Shown here: positions 25,904 to 37,900 of the stretch, piece after piece
How positions within the stretch are numbered: position 1 is the first letter of the stretch
Layout of the letters: the number at the start of each line of letters is the position of its first letter
Assembly (NCBI RefSeq): GCF_031755915.1
Contig: NC_083384.1
Location: forward strand, 28,376,001-28,440,000
Reading direction: 5' to 3'
DNA: 64,000 nucleotides
Source: Ziziphus jujuba
Lineage: Eukaryota; Streptophyta; Magnoliopsida; Rosales; Rhamnaceae
Notes under the pieces: generated by a model
The model's database searches: none
The model's input: only the letters and a program-made list of their open reading frames with translations
Told to the model about the DNA's origin: nothing
Translations under genes and position numbers: made by a program

Positions 25904-28900
25904 TTTTTTTTTTAATTTTCTTTTTTTAAACCTAAATTTAAACTTTCAACGCAGACAAAGATAAAAAACCAGCCAAACAACACCTTAATTTTCTACACTT
26001 TCACATATCCATTTTTTTTTCCTCTCAGAAATTCAATGAAACAGAGCACAGACAGCGGAAGAAGATGAAATGATCTCTATCTATAACGATAAATAAACAG
26101 ATTATCCACTAAACTATTACCAAAAAAAAAAAAAAAGAACAAAAAAATCAAAATCTCCGCACTAAATCAAACCGGTAGTAGTGCAATTTTATTTTTTTTT
26201 TCTAAAAAGAGATAAATAATAGAAAGTGATTTAAGAAATAGAATTGGAAAGCCTGATTTCATACACAAAACCGAGAAAAATTCCCGAACCGCGCGGGAGG
26301 GTTTTCTCAGCCTCTGCTTGTGAAATTGTTTTACAATTGAGATAGAAGAGTACGGAAGAAACGGATCTTATTCTGAGGGGACACAGATTGAAAAAATTGC
26401 GAAAATGGTGGTGTTTTTGGTATTTTAATGGCGGCGTAGCAGAATTGGCAAAATGGTAATGGTGACTGAGCGTGAGAGTCAGTTCCCGCTATTTCAGGAC
26501 TATCCCTCGGTTTTTGAGTTTTTAAAGGCAAAAATCCCCCAAAAGGAATTTCTGATAGTTGGTGTACGTGTCAACCTTTTGGCGGTTTATGTTTCGGTTT
26601 GACAGTTTGACGTGTCTTTGACGCTGTGCGCTTCCTTTTTTTTATTAAATAAATATTTTTTTCTCATTTAAATTTGAATAAGGTAGAATTATGATATGGA
26701 TAGTCTGTAACGAATAATGTTGAAGTTTTTTTTTTTTTTTTAAAAAAATATCGATTTTATTGTAATGTATACAGAACAAAATCGAAGGTTTTTTTAAAAA
26801 ATTTCAATACGGATAAACAGACCGCATTTTAAAACTATCTTATATATATTATATATATATATATATATGAAAGCAAATGGACAATGAATTTAAATAATTT
26901 GAGAGTTTAATACAAAATGAAGTGGGGACCGCATGTCGTGCGCCTGCGGCGAAATACGGATCGGATAAGCTTTAAATTCACCACCTTTTGCAGCTGCACC
27001 TGCTCTGTATTCTATTTATCTGGACCGTTAAAGAGGAGGATAATCACTGTTGTCCCGACGTTGGACGGCTCTGATCTGATGCAACCAACGCACTTTGTGC
27101 ATGTGGGCATCATCTACATTACCATAATATGTTTTTATGGATGTGGGGACATGTTCGCACAAAACTGGGCATGATATGCACCTGTGCCGGCATGCATGTA
27201 TGTAGATTTTGTATTTATCCATGTAAGCAATTAAAAATGACATTTTGTTTGTAGGAATTTTCTTAAAGAATATACATATATATATATATATATATAGGTA
27301 TGTATGTATATAACCTATGTTCTTAATCAAATATGCAATAAGATGTTGGACCGTTGGTTCTATGTACTAGGATATTGATTAAATATTATTTACAAATTTT
27401 ATCTTGTCTATTAAAATATATATATATTTATTAAATGAATAGATTTGATGGTCTATATATATATATATATAATATAGGTATAACTATTCATAATTTCTCA
27501 ATGCTTATGTATTTTTTAATGTACCCAATCAAAATATAAAATGGTTTCTAAAATAATATTTGTTAAATATTTTAGTATATTGAATACTCTTCCTTATAAC
27601 AATTATGTATATCATAATTCACACAATATTTGAGTTTACATAGTAAGTAATTATCTTAATTATTGTATCAATGATATGACAAAGCTACTATACGTAAGAA
27701 TTTCTTCCAATATTAACAGAATAAACACTAAAATCTAGATATTTTATGCCTACAAAAACACTATATTATAAATTATCAAATGAAATAAACATAATTGATA
27801 AACTATTTACATTTATATATGAAAAGTTATAAATCGAAAAAAATTATTATAAATGATAAAAAAAAATACAATAAAACGAGTTAGTTTCTATAGCTATTAA
27901 AATCAAATTGGATAATAACGATCTTTAACAGGTATCACGTCCACAAATTTATAACTTAAAAAGAAAAACTTTGTGCTCCTAACATACCAAAAATTCATTT
28001 TAAAGTTATATAAAATATAATATATATATAATGATCATATGATCATAAATAACATAAATGATGGATGGTAAGGTATGAAGAGGAGTGATGGTAATGGGTG
28101 GGGCCAGCGTATTATAAAGAAAAAAGGGGGTGGAAATTAGCCATGGAATATGTGGAAGCCAAATATGGGCGGCAGAGTTGTGGGTATTGGTGCAGTGCAG
28201 AACCTGCACAGCTGCAAGCGCACGTGACGCATGGACAGTGCAATAGGGTGGGGAAAGGGGAGGGGTACGCCGCACATAATTACTAGTACCCTTTTGTCCA
28301 CTCCACGAGTAGTGCAACTAAACTAGTTGGTTTTAGTGAAAAGCATATGTATATTGCAGCTGAAACTCTTACCTACCAATGCCACTTGTGCTTTCCAATT
28401 GCTCATCCTCGGTTTTCTTAATTTGGAACTATATGTAAACAACATGTACAATTTCCTTTTCCATTATCTTTTTCAATAATATTAGAAGAGACACTACATA
28501 TATATATATATATATATATATTTCCTATGTATCCAATATTACACCATTACCACTATATGCATGTTTGATTATGCTTGTAGATATTGAGATATTTTACCAT
28601 TCCTTTTGCCTGCCTGCCTGCCTGCACTAATAGCTTGTGAAATACTTGTAGACAGAGAATTATTAATGGCAAATATATAATTCAGTTTCCCAAATCAGCC
28701 CTTGGGAGGCTTTCCTTATCCTGGATAAATATGTCTAGTTTTATTAGGAACATCAAATATAGGCCAAACACAACTAAGTGTACTCTGATCTTTCCTAATC
28801 ACGCATCAGTATATTACTGATAGGTGGTGGACTACACGCAAGGCCATTAAATCTATCTGATTAGTACAATATTACTCATAAAAACAATGACATATATATC

Positions 28901-29731
28901 TTGAAATTCTTTCTCATCAATGAAAGGAAAAATATGGTTCAAAAGATACCTGCGGATCAGTAAAATAAATCTTTTTCATATACGTTTGTCTGAACAAACT
29001 TTCTTATGAGAGAAAGTTAATATATATATATATATATGTCATGTTCAAGGACTTTTATAAATGAGTTTTACGATGCATAGATATTTATACATATGTTTTT
29101 GAGTTTAGGATTGTGGAGAGCATAATGGGGTTGCGAGAAGATGAGGACACAGTAACCAGGTTCTTGGATAAATGAGTGTCATTTTCTATTCACCACCAAC
29201 AAAAAAAAAAAAAAAAAAAAAAAAAGGGAAAATCTTCACTTGTCTACATCATCGGATAAAAAAACAAAAAGGCGCATTTATGCACTTAAAAAGAATAAAA
29301 AATAAAAGCTTATAAGGTCTGAGTTCTTTTCCCAACATAACCTAATTAGTTAATAATTTCTGAACAGATCTTTTGTGATTGTCACTGTACGAGAATAGGT
29401 ATTCCAATTGTGTGTGTATATATATACATATATATATGCACCATTTATTTTTGTCGTATATATATATATATATTTTGTTTTTCGTAATTATATGAGGGTA
29501 TTTCCTACTAATACGTGTGTATCAAATTCCAAATTTATTTAGCTTTAAAACAAGTTCGCTTTCCTCACCATCAAATTATTATTTTAATTTTTTATTTTAG
29601 TAGTATCTCTCTCTGTTATTGTTGGAACTTTGAGCATACCAAGCCCAGCGAGACGGGAATGGTGAAAATGGCCAGGCGATACCTAAGATTAATATAAATA
29701 TATAAAACAATTGCATGCGAACCTTCCAAAA
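25904..29731. other. Spacer upstream of AAA ATPase gene
   Basis: Bases 25904 to about 26560 are probably the AAA ATPase 5' UTR and promoter. A GC-richer stretch at 26280-26560 is compatible with a 5' UTR exon read on the minus strand. Two further GC-richer islands (about 26920-27180 and 28080-28300) stand out from the AT-rich background but hold no gene I recognise. Many (TA)n blocks occur, for example near 26840, 27275, 27455, 28500 and 29460. Confidence 0.55.
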
Positions 29732-29815
29732 GTCAGGATGGCCGAGTGGTCTAAGGCGCCAGACTCAAGTTCTGGTCCTCGTGAGAGGGCGTGGGTTCAA
29801 ATCCCACTTCTGACA
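29732..29815 (+). tRNA. tRNA-Leu (anticodon CAA)
   Basis: The cloverleaf can be drawn fully. The acceptor arm GTCAGGA pairs with TTCTGAC (one G-T pair) plus discriminator A. The A box is GGCCGAGTGGTC, and the anticodon stem CCAGA/TCTGG carries loop CTCAAGT, with CAA at 29766-29768. A long variable arm typical of leucine tRNAs and the T-arm GGGTTCAAATCCC follow. It has no intron and is followed at once by TTTTT (29816-29820), an RNA polymerase III terminator. Confidence 0.97.
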
Positions 29816-30765
29816 TTTTTGTATGGTTGTCTTTGTTTTCTGTTAAAAGTTTTCCATTTCTAGACTTGTAATTTCGCTTTTCTAGTTAAGTTTGGCATTG
29901 TTTGGGCTCTTATGTTTTGCCGTTGTTAAGTTCCCTTTTATTTCTAAACTTTCAACCAGTAATTAAAAAGCTGGTTTTGGGAAATATGCAGTCAGATGGC
30001 TTCTTGTTCCTAAGTTCAACTTCATGGGTAAAATCAGCAAAATCAACTACAGTATAGGTTCCAAAAGAAGCACCCAAGGGAAGGGTTGGTGTTTTTTCTA
30101 ACAGGGGCTTTGGAACTCAACCATTACAGAAAAAACAACGAAAACAGGAGAAGAGACAATGTAGTAAGAAACGTTTACAAATTGAAAATCATGTATACCA
30201 TTGTCTACTCTTGAAAAGGTACAAAAATATTGTATACTAGATACAAAATCTCGTACTCTTACAATCATCTCCCCATGCTCTTGTGGATTAATCCGTCTTT
30301 TTCTAATATGGGATTTCAAACTTTGCCCCTCCATAAAACAATGGAGGTGAAGAGGTGGTAAGAACAAATTACAAAGGGGGCACATCTAACGAGAAGAATT
30401 TTGTTCTGCTGGCTTGGCAATAATGACTTCTATACATTTTCTTTTAGCATTAATTTTCATTTCCCTTGGTCACATCCTCTATGTCATCAAGCAGATGTAC
30501 AAAGTGCCAAATGATTTTCTTGAAAGATAGATAGGATCTTCTTGTAGTTCATTCTTTGTCCATTGATATTTTTCTTATGTTAGTGGAGCTACATCACATT
30601 CGGCAGGCAATGGAGGATCAAATTAAAGACGATGTGCAAGCAGTGAGCCTCTGGGAAGTGAGAAGATTCACAACCCTTTGAAGGAGTGCAACCCACAACT
30701 TTGGAATGACTTGTTTGGACAATGGCATAGCTAATGGCTGAGCTATATGTAAGTACAAACCTTAG
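29816..30765. other. Spacer between tRNA-Leu and CPBP protease gene
   Basis: This probably contains the 3' UTR of the minus-strand protease gene in its right part. An open frame at 30098-30385 (minus, 95 codons) shows no recognisable domain. Confidence 0.5.
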
Positions 30766-33608
30766 TTATTTCATTAGATCTAGAAAGACAAAGCCGTTCC
30801 AAAGGCTGTGCAATAGCATGGATGGTAACAGATTCCTTGACCGAGCAAATACAGCACCCATCACAATGCCAAGAAAAATAAGGGGTAGCATCCTCTGTAC
30901 ATTGAAATGTGCTAAAGCAAATACAATAGAACTCACCAATATTGCACACCATACGGGCATGTATTTGGTCAAAGAAGGGAGAAGGAACCCCCTGAAGACT
31001 ACCTCTTCCCAAACAGGAGCACAAATCGACACCACTGCTGCATACAGAGCCATTGCCACTGGATCACGTGCCAATATTGACTGCTCAACACTTGATATGG
31101 TGACAGGAGTGGAAGGCAAAAGAGGCAATAAGTTAAGGTTGAACTGTGAGAGACGGTTGACTAGGGGAAACATTAGGCACCCTAGAATAACATCAAATTG
31201 CCAGTTCCCTTTCAAACTAAATCTGAACCAGTCTGAGGGAAGAGGACGAAACCGAGACAAGCAGCGGTGTAGGATCATAATTCCAGCAACACCTTCAGTG
31301 ACATCAGTCACCAGGCTCAATAACGCTTGTCCTCTAAATGTTAGAGATTCCCAGCTGAAACCTGCTATATGAGCAGCAAATGGAACCATCCAAGATCCTA
31401 TAAACCAGAATGCAGCAACCCAGAGAAGCATAACCTGCACCATCAGTCATTAGTATATTGCCAAACCTTCATTGTCATCATAAAATATCCAACTAGTATA
31501 ATTTTCTAGTAAGACTGACGGAAAAATAATTTGGGACAACGATTAAATATGAGTTTTACAATAAAAATATAAGAAAATATAAGAGCTTGACATGTAAGTT
31601 CAGATTGGTACAATTTTAGGATCTATTCTATTCTCAAGGTATATGTATTTAAACAAGGATTCAGGTTATAAGTGGTATTTGACATCCAAGTGAATGCTTT
31701 CTCTTTTCAATCTTTCTTTAACGTACAATTTGGAATTGACAATCTCTTTTGGCTTCGCAATCCCAGAATCATTGCCTTGCTTTACAATTCATTCAAAACC
31801 ATAACCAGGTAAATTGTGTATGGTTGATACATGACACATATAAAGCAAAAGGAGAATAGATGTGAAATTGCCAACTGCCTTGCACACACAGGTCATTGCA
31901 AGATTTGAAACCATATATCAAGAGTCATTAGAAAAGAAAAGTTCACAAATACTACAAACCCTGCTTTTTATAAAGCATCTTCCTATATTGAACTTTGACA
32001 TCCAGTCAAGTACTTAATATATATATATAGTCCCATTCTCCTGGGCAACACACGTCCGGCAGCAAGTTGCAGGACATGGTGTTGCCCACGATATCCTAGG
32101 CTCCATCGTCTAATAGAATATTTCATATATATATATAGATATATAGATATATAACCTTAGTAACTCTACTGAACTGAAGTTGAATGCACCATTTATGTGG
32201 AACATACAAACCTGCATTATGGTCTCAGCAGTCCATGGTACAGTCCACCTACTACCAATGGCCCTAGACACTGCATCAGCAACCTGAAATTCGAAACAGC
32301 CAGTAGTTGAACAACTTGCAACATAATGAAAATCCTTTTATACATTTAAATTAAACTTCAAGAAGTAAAGATATGAAAAAGGAAAAATAATGTCGGAGCT
32401 TGCAATCCATAACATCTTGGACTCTAGATTTACAAGGTAAGATCTAATTCTCCTTTCTCTTTTAAATAAGTTTGTTGGTAACCTTATCATTTACCTAGCA
32501 AAGAAAACCACAAAAAAAATTCTCATTATAACCCACCTTCATAGTTCAACATCCTGAACTAAAACTACATATCACAAGACAACCCATAAGCTGAATCAAA
32601 ATTCAGATAATGAAAGAACTATAAAATTAATAACATTATGAATTTTAAAAACCACCTTCCTCAGATGAAAAGTGTCTAAATTATTCAATAAAATTTCATA
32701 CAGGATGATATTTATCAGTCAAAATAATTCAAGCCGACAGTACTGGTCACTGTAGACGTCCTTCACACTGATAACTTTAAACTCATCATATAAACCCCAG
32801 CTATTGAAAGTATTACCTCTCGAAGAATCGATTTCAAATCTTTTTTAACCGTGTTTGAACTTTTGCATTCGGATTCCACTTCGTCGGGCACAAAATGTTC
32901 AACGTATTCAGATTTTTGGGTTCTTGAAGAAAAATCCTCATTCCTAAAGCATGAAATTTTATTCCATTCCTGCAAAGTAAACCCAAGAAACATACATACA
33001 TGAATAACAGAACAGTACAATATCAGAAACATAACCGAAAGTCCTAAGAGAACTACAATTCCATATACAGAATGTTTTGTTCTTTTTGTTTCTATCTATC
33101 TAATGGAACTTGAATCACTAATTATACTTTATATGTTTTAGTAGGTGAGCAAATACAGGAAATTTACAAATAAAAACGACAACCCAAGTCCTATGATTTC
33201 TATATCAAACACTGCTAATATAATAACACTCCTTTTGAAAAGCTCCAAACAGAAGTGTCAACAAACAAAGTCCTCAAAATTTCTCCTTTATGTTTCTTTT
33301 TTTTTTTTTTTTTTTTTTCCTCCCTGTATTCTCTCAGCAACCAAACAGAAATTGGACTTTAATTGATCGAAAAAAGAGAAAGCACTAACTAAATAGAAAC
33401 ACAAAACAAAAGCTAAAATTTTTTCTTCAATTAAAAAAAAAAAAAATTAGCTTGGTATTATTAGCGTAACCTTGTTTGAAGTCCTGGAATGGGATTCGAA
33501 GATCCGAAAACTCCGGGTAACTGGGTATAGAGGTCCATGTCGGCTAGAAACCCTAGTTTTATGAAAACGAGGAGGAAGGAGGGAGTGAGAGCAAGTGGAG
33601 CTCAACAT
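30766..33608 (-). CDS. CPBP family (CAAX protease/Abi-like) intramembrane protein, probably plastid-targeted
   Basis: Four exons on the minus strand: 33608-33471, 32969-32817, 32283-32212, 31434-30766. All introns are phase 0, giving 343 residues. The first exon encodes a Ser/Arg/His-rich, acid-poor leader that looks like a chloroplast transit peptide. Exon 4 carries the multi-pass domain with the three CPBP signatures: EEVVFR (E264, E265, R269), FALAH (F293, H297) and HSLWN (H330, N334). These form the putative glutamic-protease active site of the Rce1/Abi superfamily. Plant members include factors for thylakoid biogenesis and chlorophyll metabolism, and many have no proven substrate. I cannot assign a gene symbol. 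The intron between exons 3 and 4 contains a (TA)n-flanked hairpin element. Confidence 0.88.
32030..32124. mobile_element. Short (TA)n-flanked fold-back element in CPBP intron 3
   Basis: A segment of about 95 bases, GC-richer than its intron, is bounded by TA runs on both sides. It contains a perfect inverted repeat TGGGCAACAC (32042-32051) / GTGTTGCCCA (32079-32088). The inner GTCC/GGAC pairing extends the stem. The layout is that of a MITE or MITE fragment. Confidence 0.55.
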
Positions 33609-34956
33609 GCTGCTGCTGCGGCTGGGGACGAATTCGGGTGGGCCAGAGTCCGATTGTGGAAAGCTCCGAATATTATTAGCATCTGATTAAACAAAAAAAA
33701 AAAAAAAGAAAAAATTTACATTGAAGTGAGAGTGTGTGTTTTGGTGGTTAAGTCTGAGAGCTTTTGCAAGAGTTTGGAAAAGGAACTACACCAAGGAATT
33801 TTCCTGGGAAAATATCTGGATTTTCCGGTTGGGGAAAATGTTTTTGATGTGGATTATATTTTCTGGCTGAGAAATATTTGGGAGGGTGTTTGGACACCTG
33901 GATACGGTTTTCAGTCATTGGTCTTTTTTTCTTTTATTTTTTTGGGACTATAAATTAATTTTTTTATTCATTGTTAATTACTATTTCGTTTTCCATAAGG
34001 AAAATGCTGTTCCTAAATAAGTTTCCTAATCTGACCAGAATTTTTGCAGATTAATCGGATAGATGAAGAATAAATAATCACATTTTTGCATTATATTCTT
34101 ATTATATATTTGCCGGAAAACAGGTTTGTCTCATTACTTTTAGGGGAGAGAAAAAGAATCTTCATTGTAGGAGGCATATTATTACCTTCTTACTCTTCAC
34201 CTTCTCGGATTTTATTTATTTATTTATTTTTTCTTACTTGCTCTGGTAATATAGATTCCTTATTAAATTTGTAGTTCAAAATTGATAACATATTTTATGA
34301 AACAAAATCATTGAGAAGATTCTCTTTTGAGCCGATTTAAAAATGGTTAAAAGCGATTCTTACTAGATAAAAGAACACCTTTTTTTTTTTTTTTTTTTTT
34401 TTTTGGGGAAAAAATCTTGAAATCACTTTTAACTAGAAACGAAATCAATCCATTTAGTAATTTTGGAATAAATAAATGTAATTCCTTACAGATCACTTTC
34501 TGAGAAATCGATCCCAAACTAACACCAAATCCAATAGCACAGACCAGTTTCTTGGAGATAAAATAGTTATGGATAAGGCTGTATTCCATATCAAAGAACT
34601 TCTATCACCACTTCTTTCAACAAGCATTGCGTAAAACAAATGTTTTATTTACTATGAACAGACCAAATTTTGAGCTTATATAGCAACCAAAATTATAACC
34701 TTTCAGAGAACAAACAAAAATGAACTGGGTATCAGTTCAAGAATCCTTTTCAATCCATAGCCTGAACATGCTTCTCAAGAAGTAGTAGAACTCGCAGTAC
34801 CCAAATAGGAGCAGCATGATCTTGGTATTCAACTCTTCCCCTACGCTATATACAAGTTGATTAAGATTTGATACTCGTAAATCTTGTACCATTCAAGTTT
34901 CACTGCAGCGGTACAAATTTTTCACAAAAATTTAAGTCACCAGAGAGGGCCTTGCA
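33609..34956. other. Spacer between CPBP gene and KUP gene
   Basis: The left side is the CPBP promoter and 5' UTR. The right part, from roughly 34600, is the KUP 3' UTR. A 24-base poly-T lies at about 34381. No extra gene is supported. Confidence 0.6.
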
Positions 34957-37900
34957 CTACACATAGTAGTTCATTCCAACCTTAATCAAACAAATACGAG
35001 GAATGTTCAATGTGACAGAAGGGGACCGGCAGTTTTTCCGAAGGAAAGAGTAGGCCATATTGATTGCAAACTTCTTTAAAAATGGGGAGTTAAGTTTCGC
35101 CTTTATGTGTGAGTGGCCTATAACATATGTTATCCCAGCGCGCTTAGCTTCCACTAGCTCCAAAAGCTCATTCTTGACTTGTGAATCGCTGTACTTTGTA
35201 TCTGGCAACTCAAACTTACAATGCCGTCTATGGTTCAGTCTAGGTGATTCTTGCTCATACATGGCCTGCAAATTCCGCAGTGCGGCTGATTTGCAGTTAC
35301 CCACAGTGGTTGATGGATTTGAGCCGCTGCTTTCTCCAGGACCAGAAGTCTCTGACATTGCCAATCTTGTACCAAACTTTTCAGATGACTTCACAACTGC
35401 CATCCGACCATCCCCAGCGCCATCACCTGTCCTAGAACCTTCTGCTTCCATTTGAATGAACTCTGCTAGGCTCATCACTAGATCATTTTCAAAATCATCT
35501 CCGTGTCTGGATGTATCTTTGTAACCGTTGCGAATAATGCAGCGGTATAGCCGGTAAGATTTGGGACCAATCCGACCAATGAGATACCTTTCTTTATGGG
35601 GTACATGCGGAACAGGGACAGTTTTAATACAGACAAATACAACCACTTGGTAAAAAGCAGGTAAGTTAGTTAAGAAATGAGTAAATGTGGCAGGGACCCC
35701 ACTAGACAACTCTGTATAGATGAGGCCGATCCCAGGAACCCTAATTATCCCAAGACTAGAACCCAGTGTAAGGATCCACCTCATAGAAACCTTGTTATGC
35801 AGGTCATACAAATATTTTTTCCTTGCACCATAATGCCACACATACATAATGACGAAGTAGACTCCTGAGATGACAAGAGGAATCCATCCACCTTTTGCGA
35901 TTCTCATAAAAAAAGATGCAAGAGAGATTATCTCAACTGATCCAAATAGTATGATGAATAAAAGAGCAACAATGAGACTCTTCTGCCACACAAGGTTGAT
36001 GACTAGTGACGCCAACAATGTACTTGTGATTGTAACAGTCATATATGCGACCCCTGATATTAAAATAGCAAGATTAGCTTTGAATTAGAAATCAATAAAA
36101 AATAAAAAAGAAAAAAAGAAAAAAGAAAACAAAAATTATGACCTAACAATTGTGTTTTATCATATCTCGCAATACATACTTTGAAATAAATAACTAAAAA
36201 ATAACCCATTTTGATGGTTGAATCCAGTCGTTCAACCGATTACGTAGTTTTGACAACTCTATATATGTTTTGCTCACTATATATATTGAAATAAACTAGG
36301 CCAGTCAACAAAATAATCATGGACAAATCTATGCAACACGTGTAGAATTTAGGTATTGATAAGCGGGAAGATCAACCATCTTAACTTGAGGAATCTCCTT
36401 ACTCCTAAGGACAAGTCTTTACTTCTAACATGAAAATAAACTGAATGAGCTCCAATGCACAAAAAATCCCTGTGAGAAAAATCACTTTCTATGTAAGTGC
36501 AGCTTACTCATCTGAATACTGTACACAGAATTCCTCTTTCCTAAAGCTTCATATGTATAAGTTCCGTGTTATAATGTGTAGACATTTAAAAATTATCACT
36601 GGTGCCACTCTCATATTATGTATGAGCATCTACAGAATTCAGCTTACAATATCTAATAAATCAGAAAATTTGAGGAGAAAACCCCATTTCAGCCACAAAA
36701 TTTATGCAAAATGTACTCATTAACGGAGTTAATCAGTCAAAATGAATTTGCATACACCCACAAACAAAGATTATATCAACTTTTATATATGATTTTGCAT
36801 GTTGCCAAAGATGACATACCGTAAGCATTTCCCATATGATTTGTGTCTTGAAAACCAATTGTGACAACTAGACTGAGAATCATAATGATCCAGTTTAGCT
36901 CTGGAATATATATCTGACCAGGAACCCATCTCCTTGTGCGTACAATCTTGACACGAGGGAAACATCCAAAAGCAGCACACTCTTTGACAATGGAGAATGT
37001 GGCTGAGATAACTGCCTGACTGGCAACAGTTGCTGTCAAAGTTGCTAGAACAAAAACTGGCCAAAAGAAGGGATCTACAAACATGGAAAGAACAATCTGT
37101 TAAATGACATAATAAACAAGGAAAGAACATTTGGTAAATGGCATAATAAATAAGGTTTTAGGGGACTAAAAAATGACTGCAAGAAACACTATTGTATGGT
37201 AAATTTTAATTCTAATGATAAAGGATAAAAACACAAATGTGAATGGCATACATTCACCTAAAGTACTCATGGCAATACAAAGCATCTGATGTATCAAATC
37301 CAACATCAAACTACAATTAAATTTAAGTTGACAAGAAAGTGAGAGTGAAAAATCAGGAAATGACTACCAACCATACCAAATTATTGGCCCAGAGTATGTG
37401 CTAATTGCACATCTATTACTTTTTACATCTACAGAAGCTTACCAGGAACAGAAGCATAGAAGCTCTTATGCGCTGCGGATAAATTTTTTGAAAGAAATGC
37501 AGCTTGCCCCATGTATTGAAGTACTAGACATGGATAAATGATGAAAGAAAATGCAACCTGCACATACCCAGGAACTAGTGTTTCAGTGATAGCAATGTAA
37601 CAGATATATGAGATAAAAGAAAAAATCAAAACCCACTTCAACTGCAGATTCAAGTGAATGAACCAAAAGATCTTGAGGCAAGGTGATGCTGAAAGGTAAA
37701 TTCAAACATAGACTTTTTTCATACAAAAATGTTTAGGCACTAAACAACTTCTGATGAAGCCAACCATGATAGCTCATGGGAAAAACCTAAAGCTACATAA
37801 AAGCCTTGATTCTCCTCTCCACCCCTTAAGAAGAAAGGAAAGAATAACTACAGGTAGCACGTATTAAGCCCATTAGTTGATCTGCCACTGAGATTCTTTA

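Noticed and set aside
28006..28317. Minus-strand open frame of 103 codons in a GC-richer island
   Set aside because: His/Pro/Thr-rich without a known motif. Kept only as a composition anomaly.
30098..30385. Minus-strand open frame of 95 codons downstream of the CPBP gene
   Set aside because: No recognisable motif. It is probably part of a 3' UTR or spacer.
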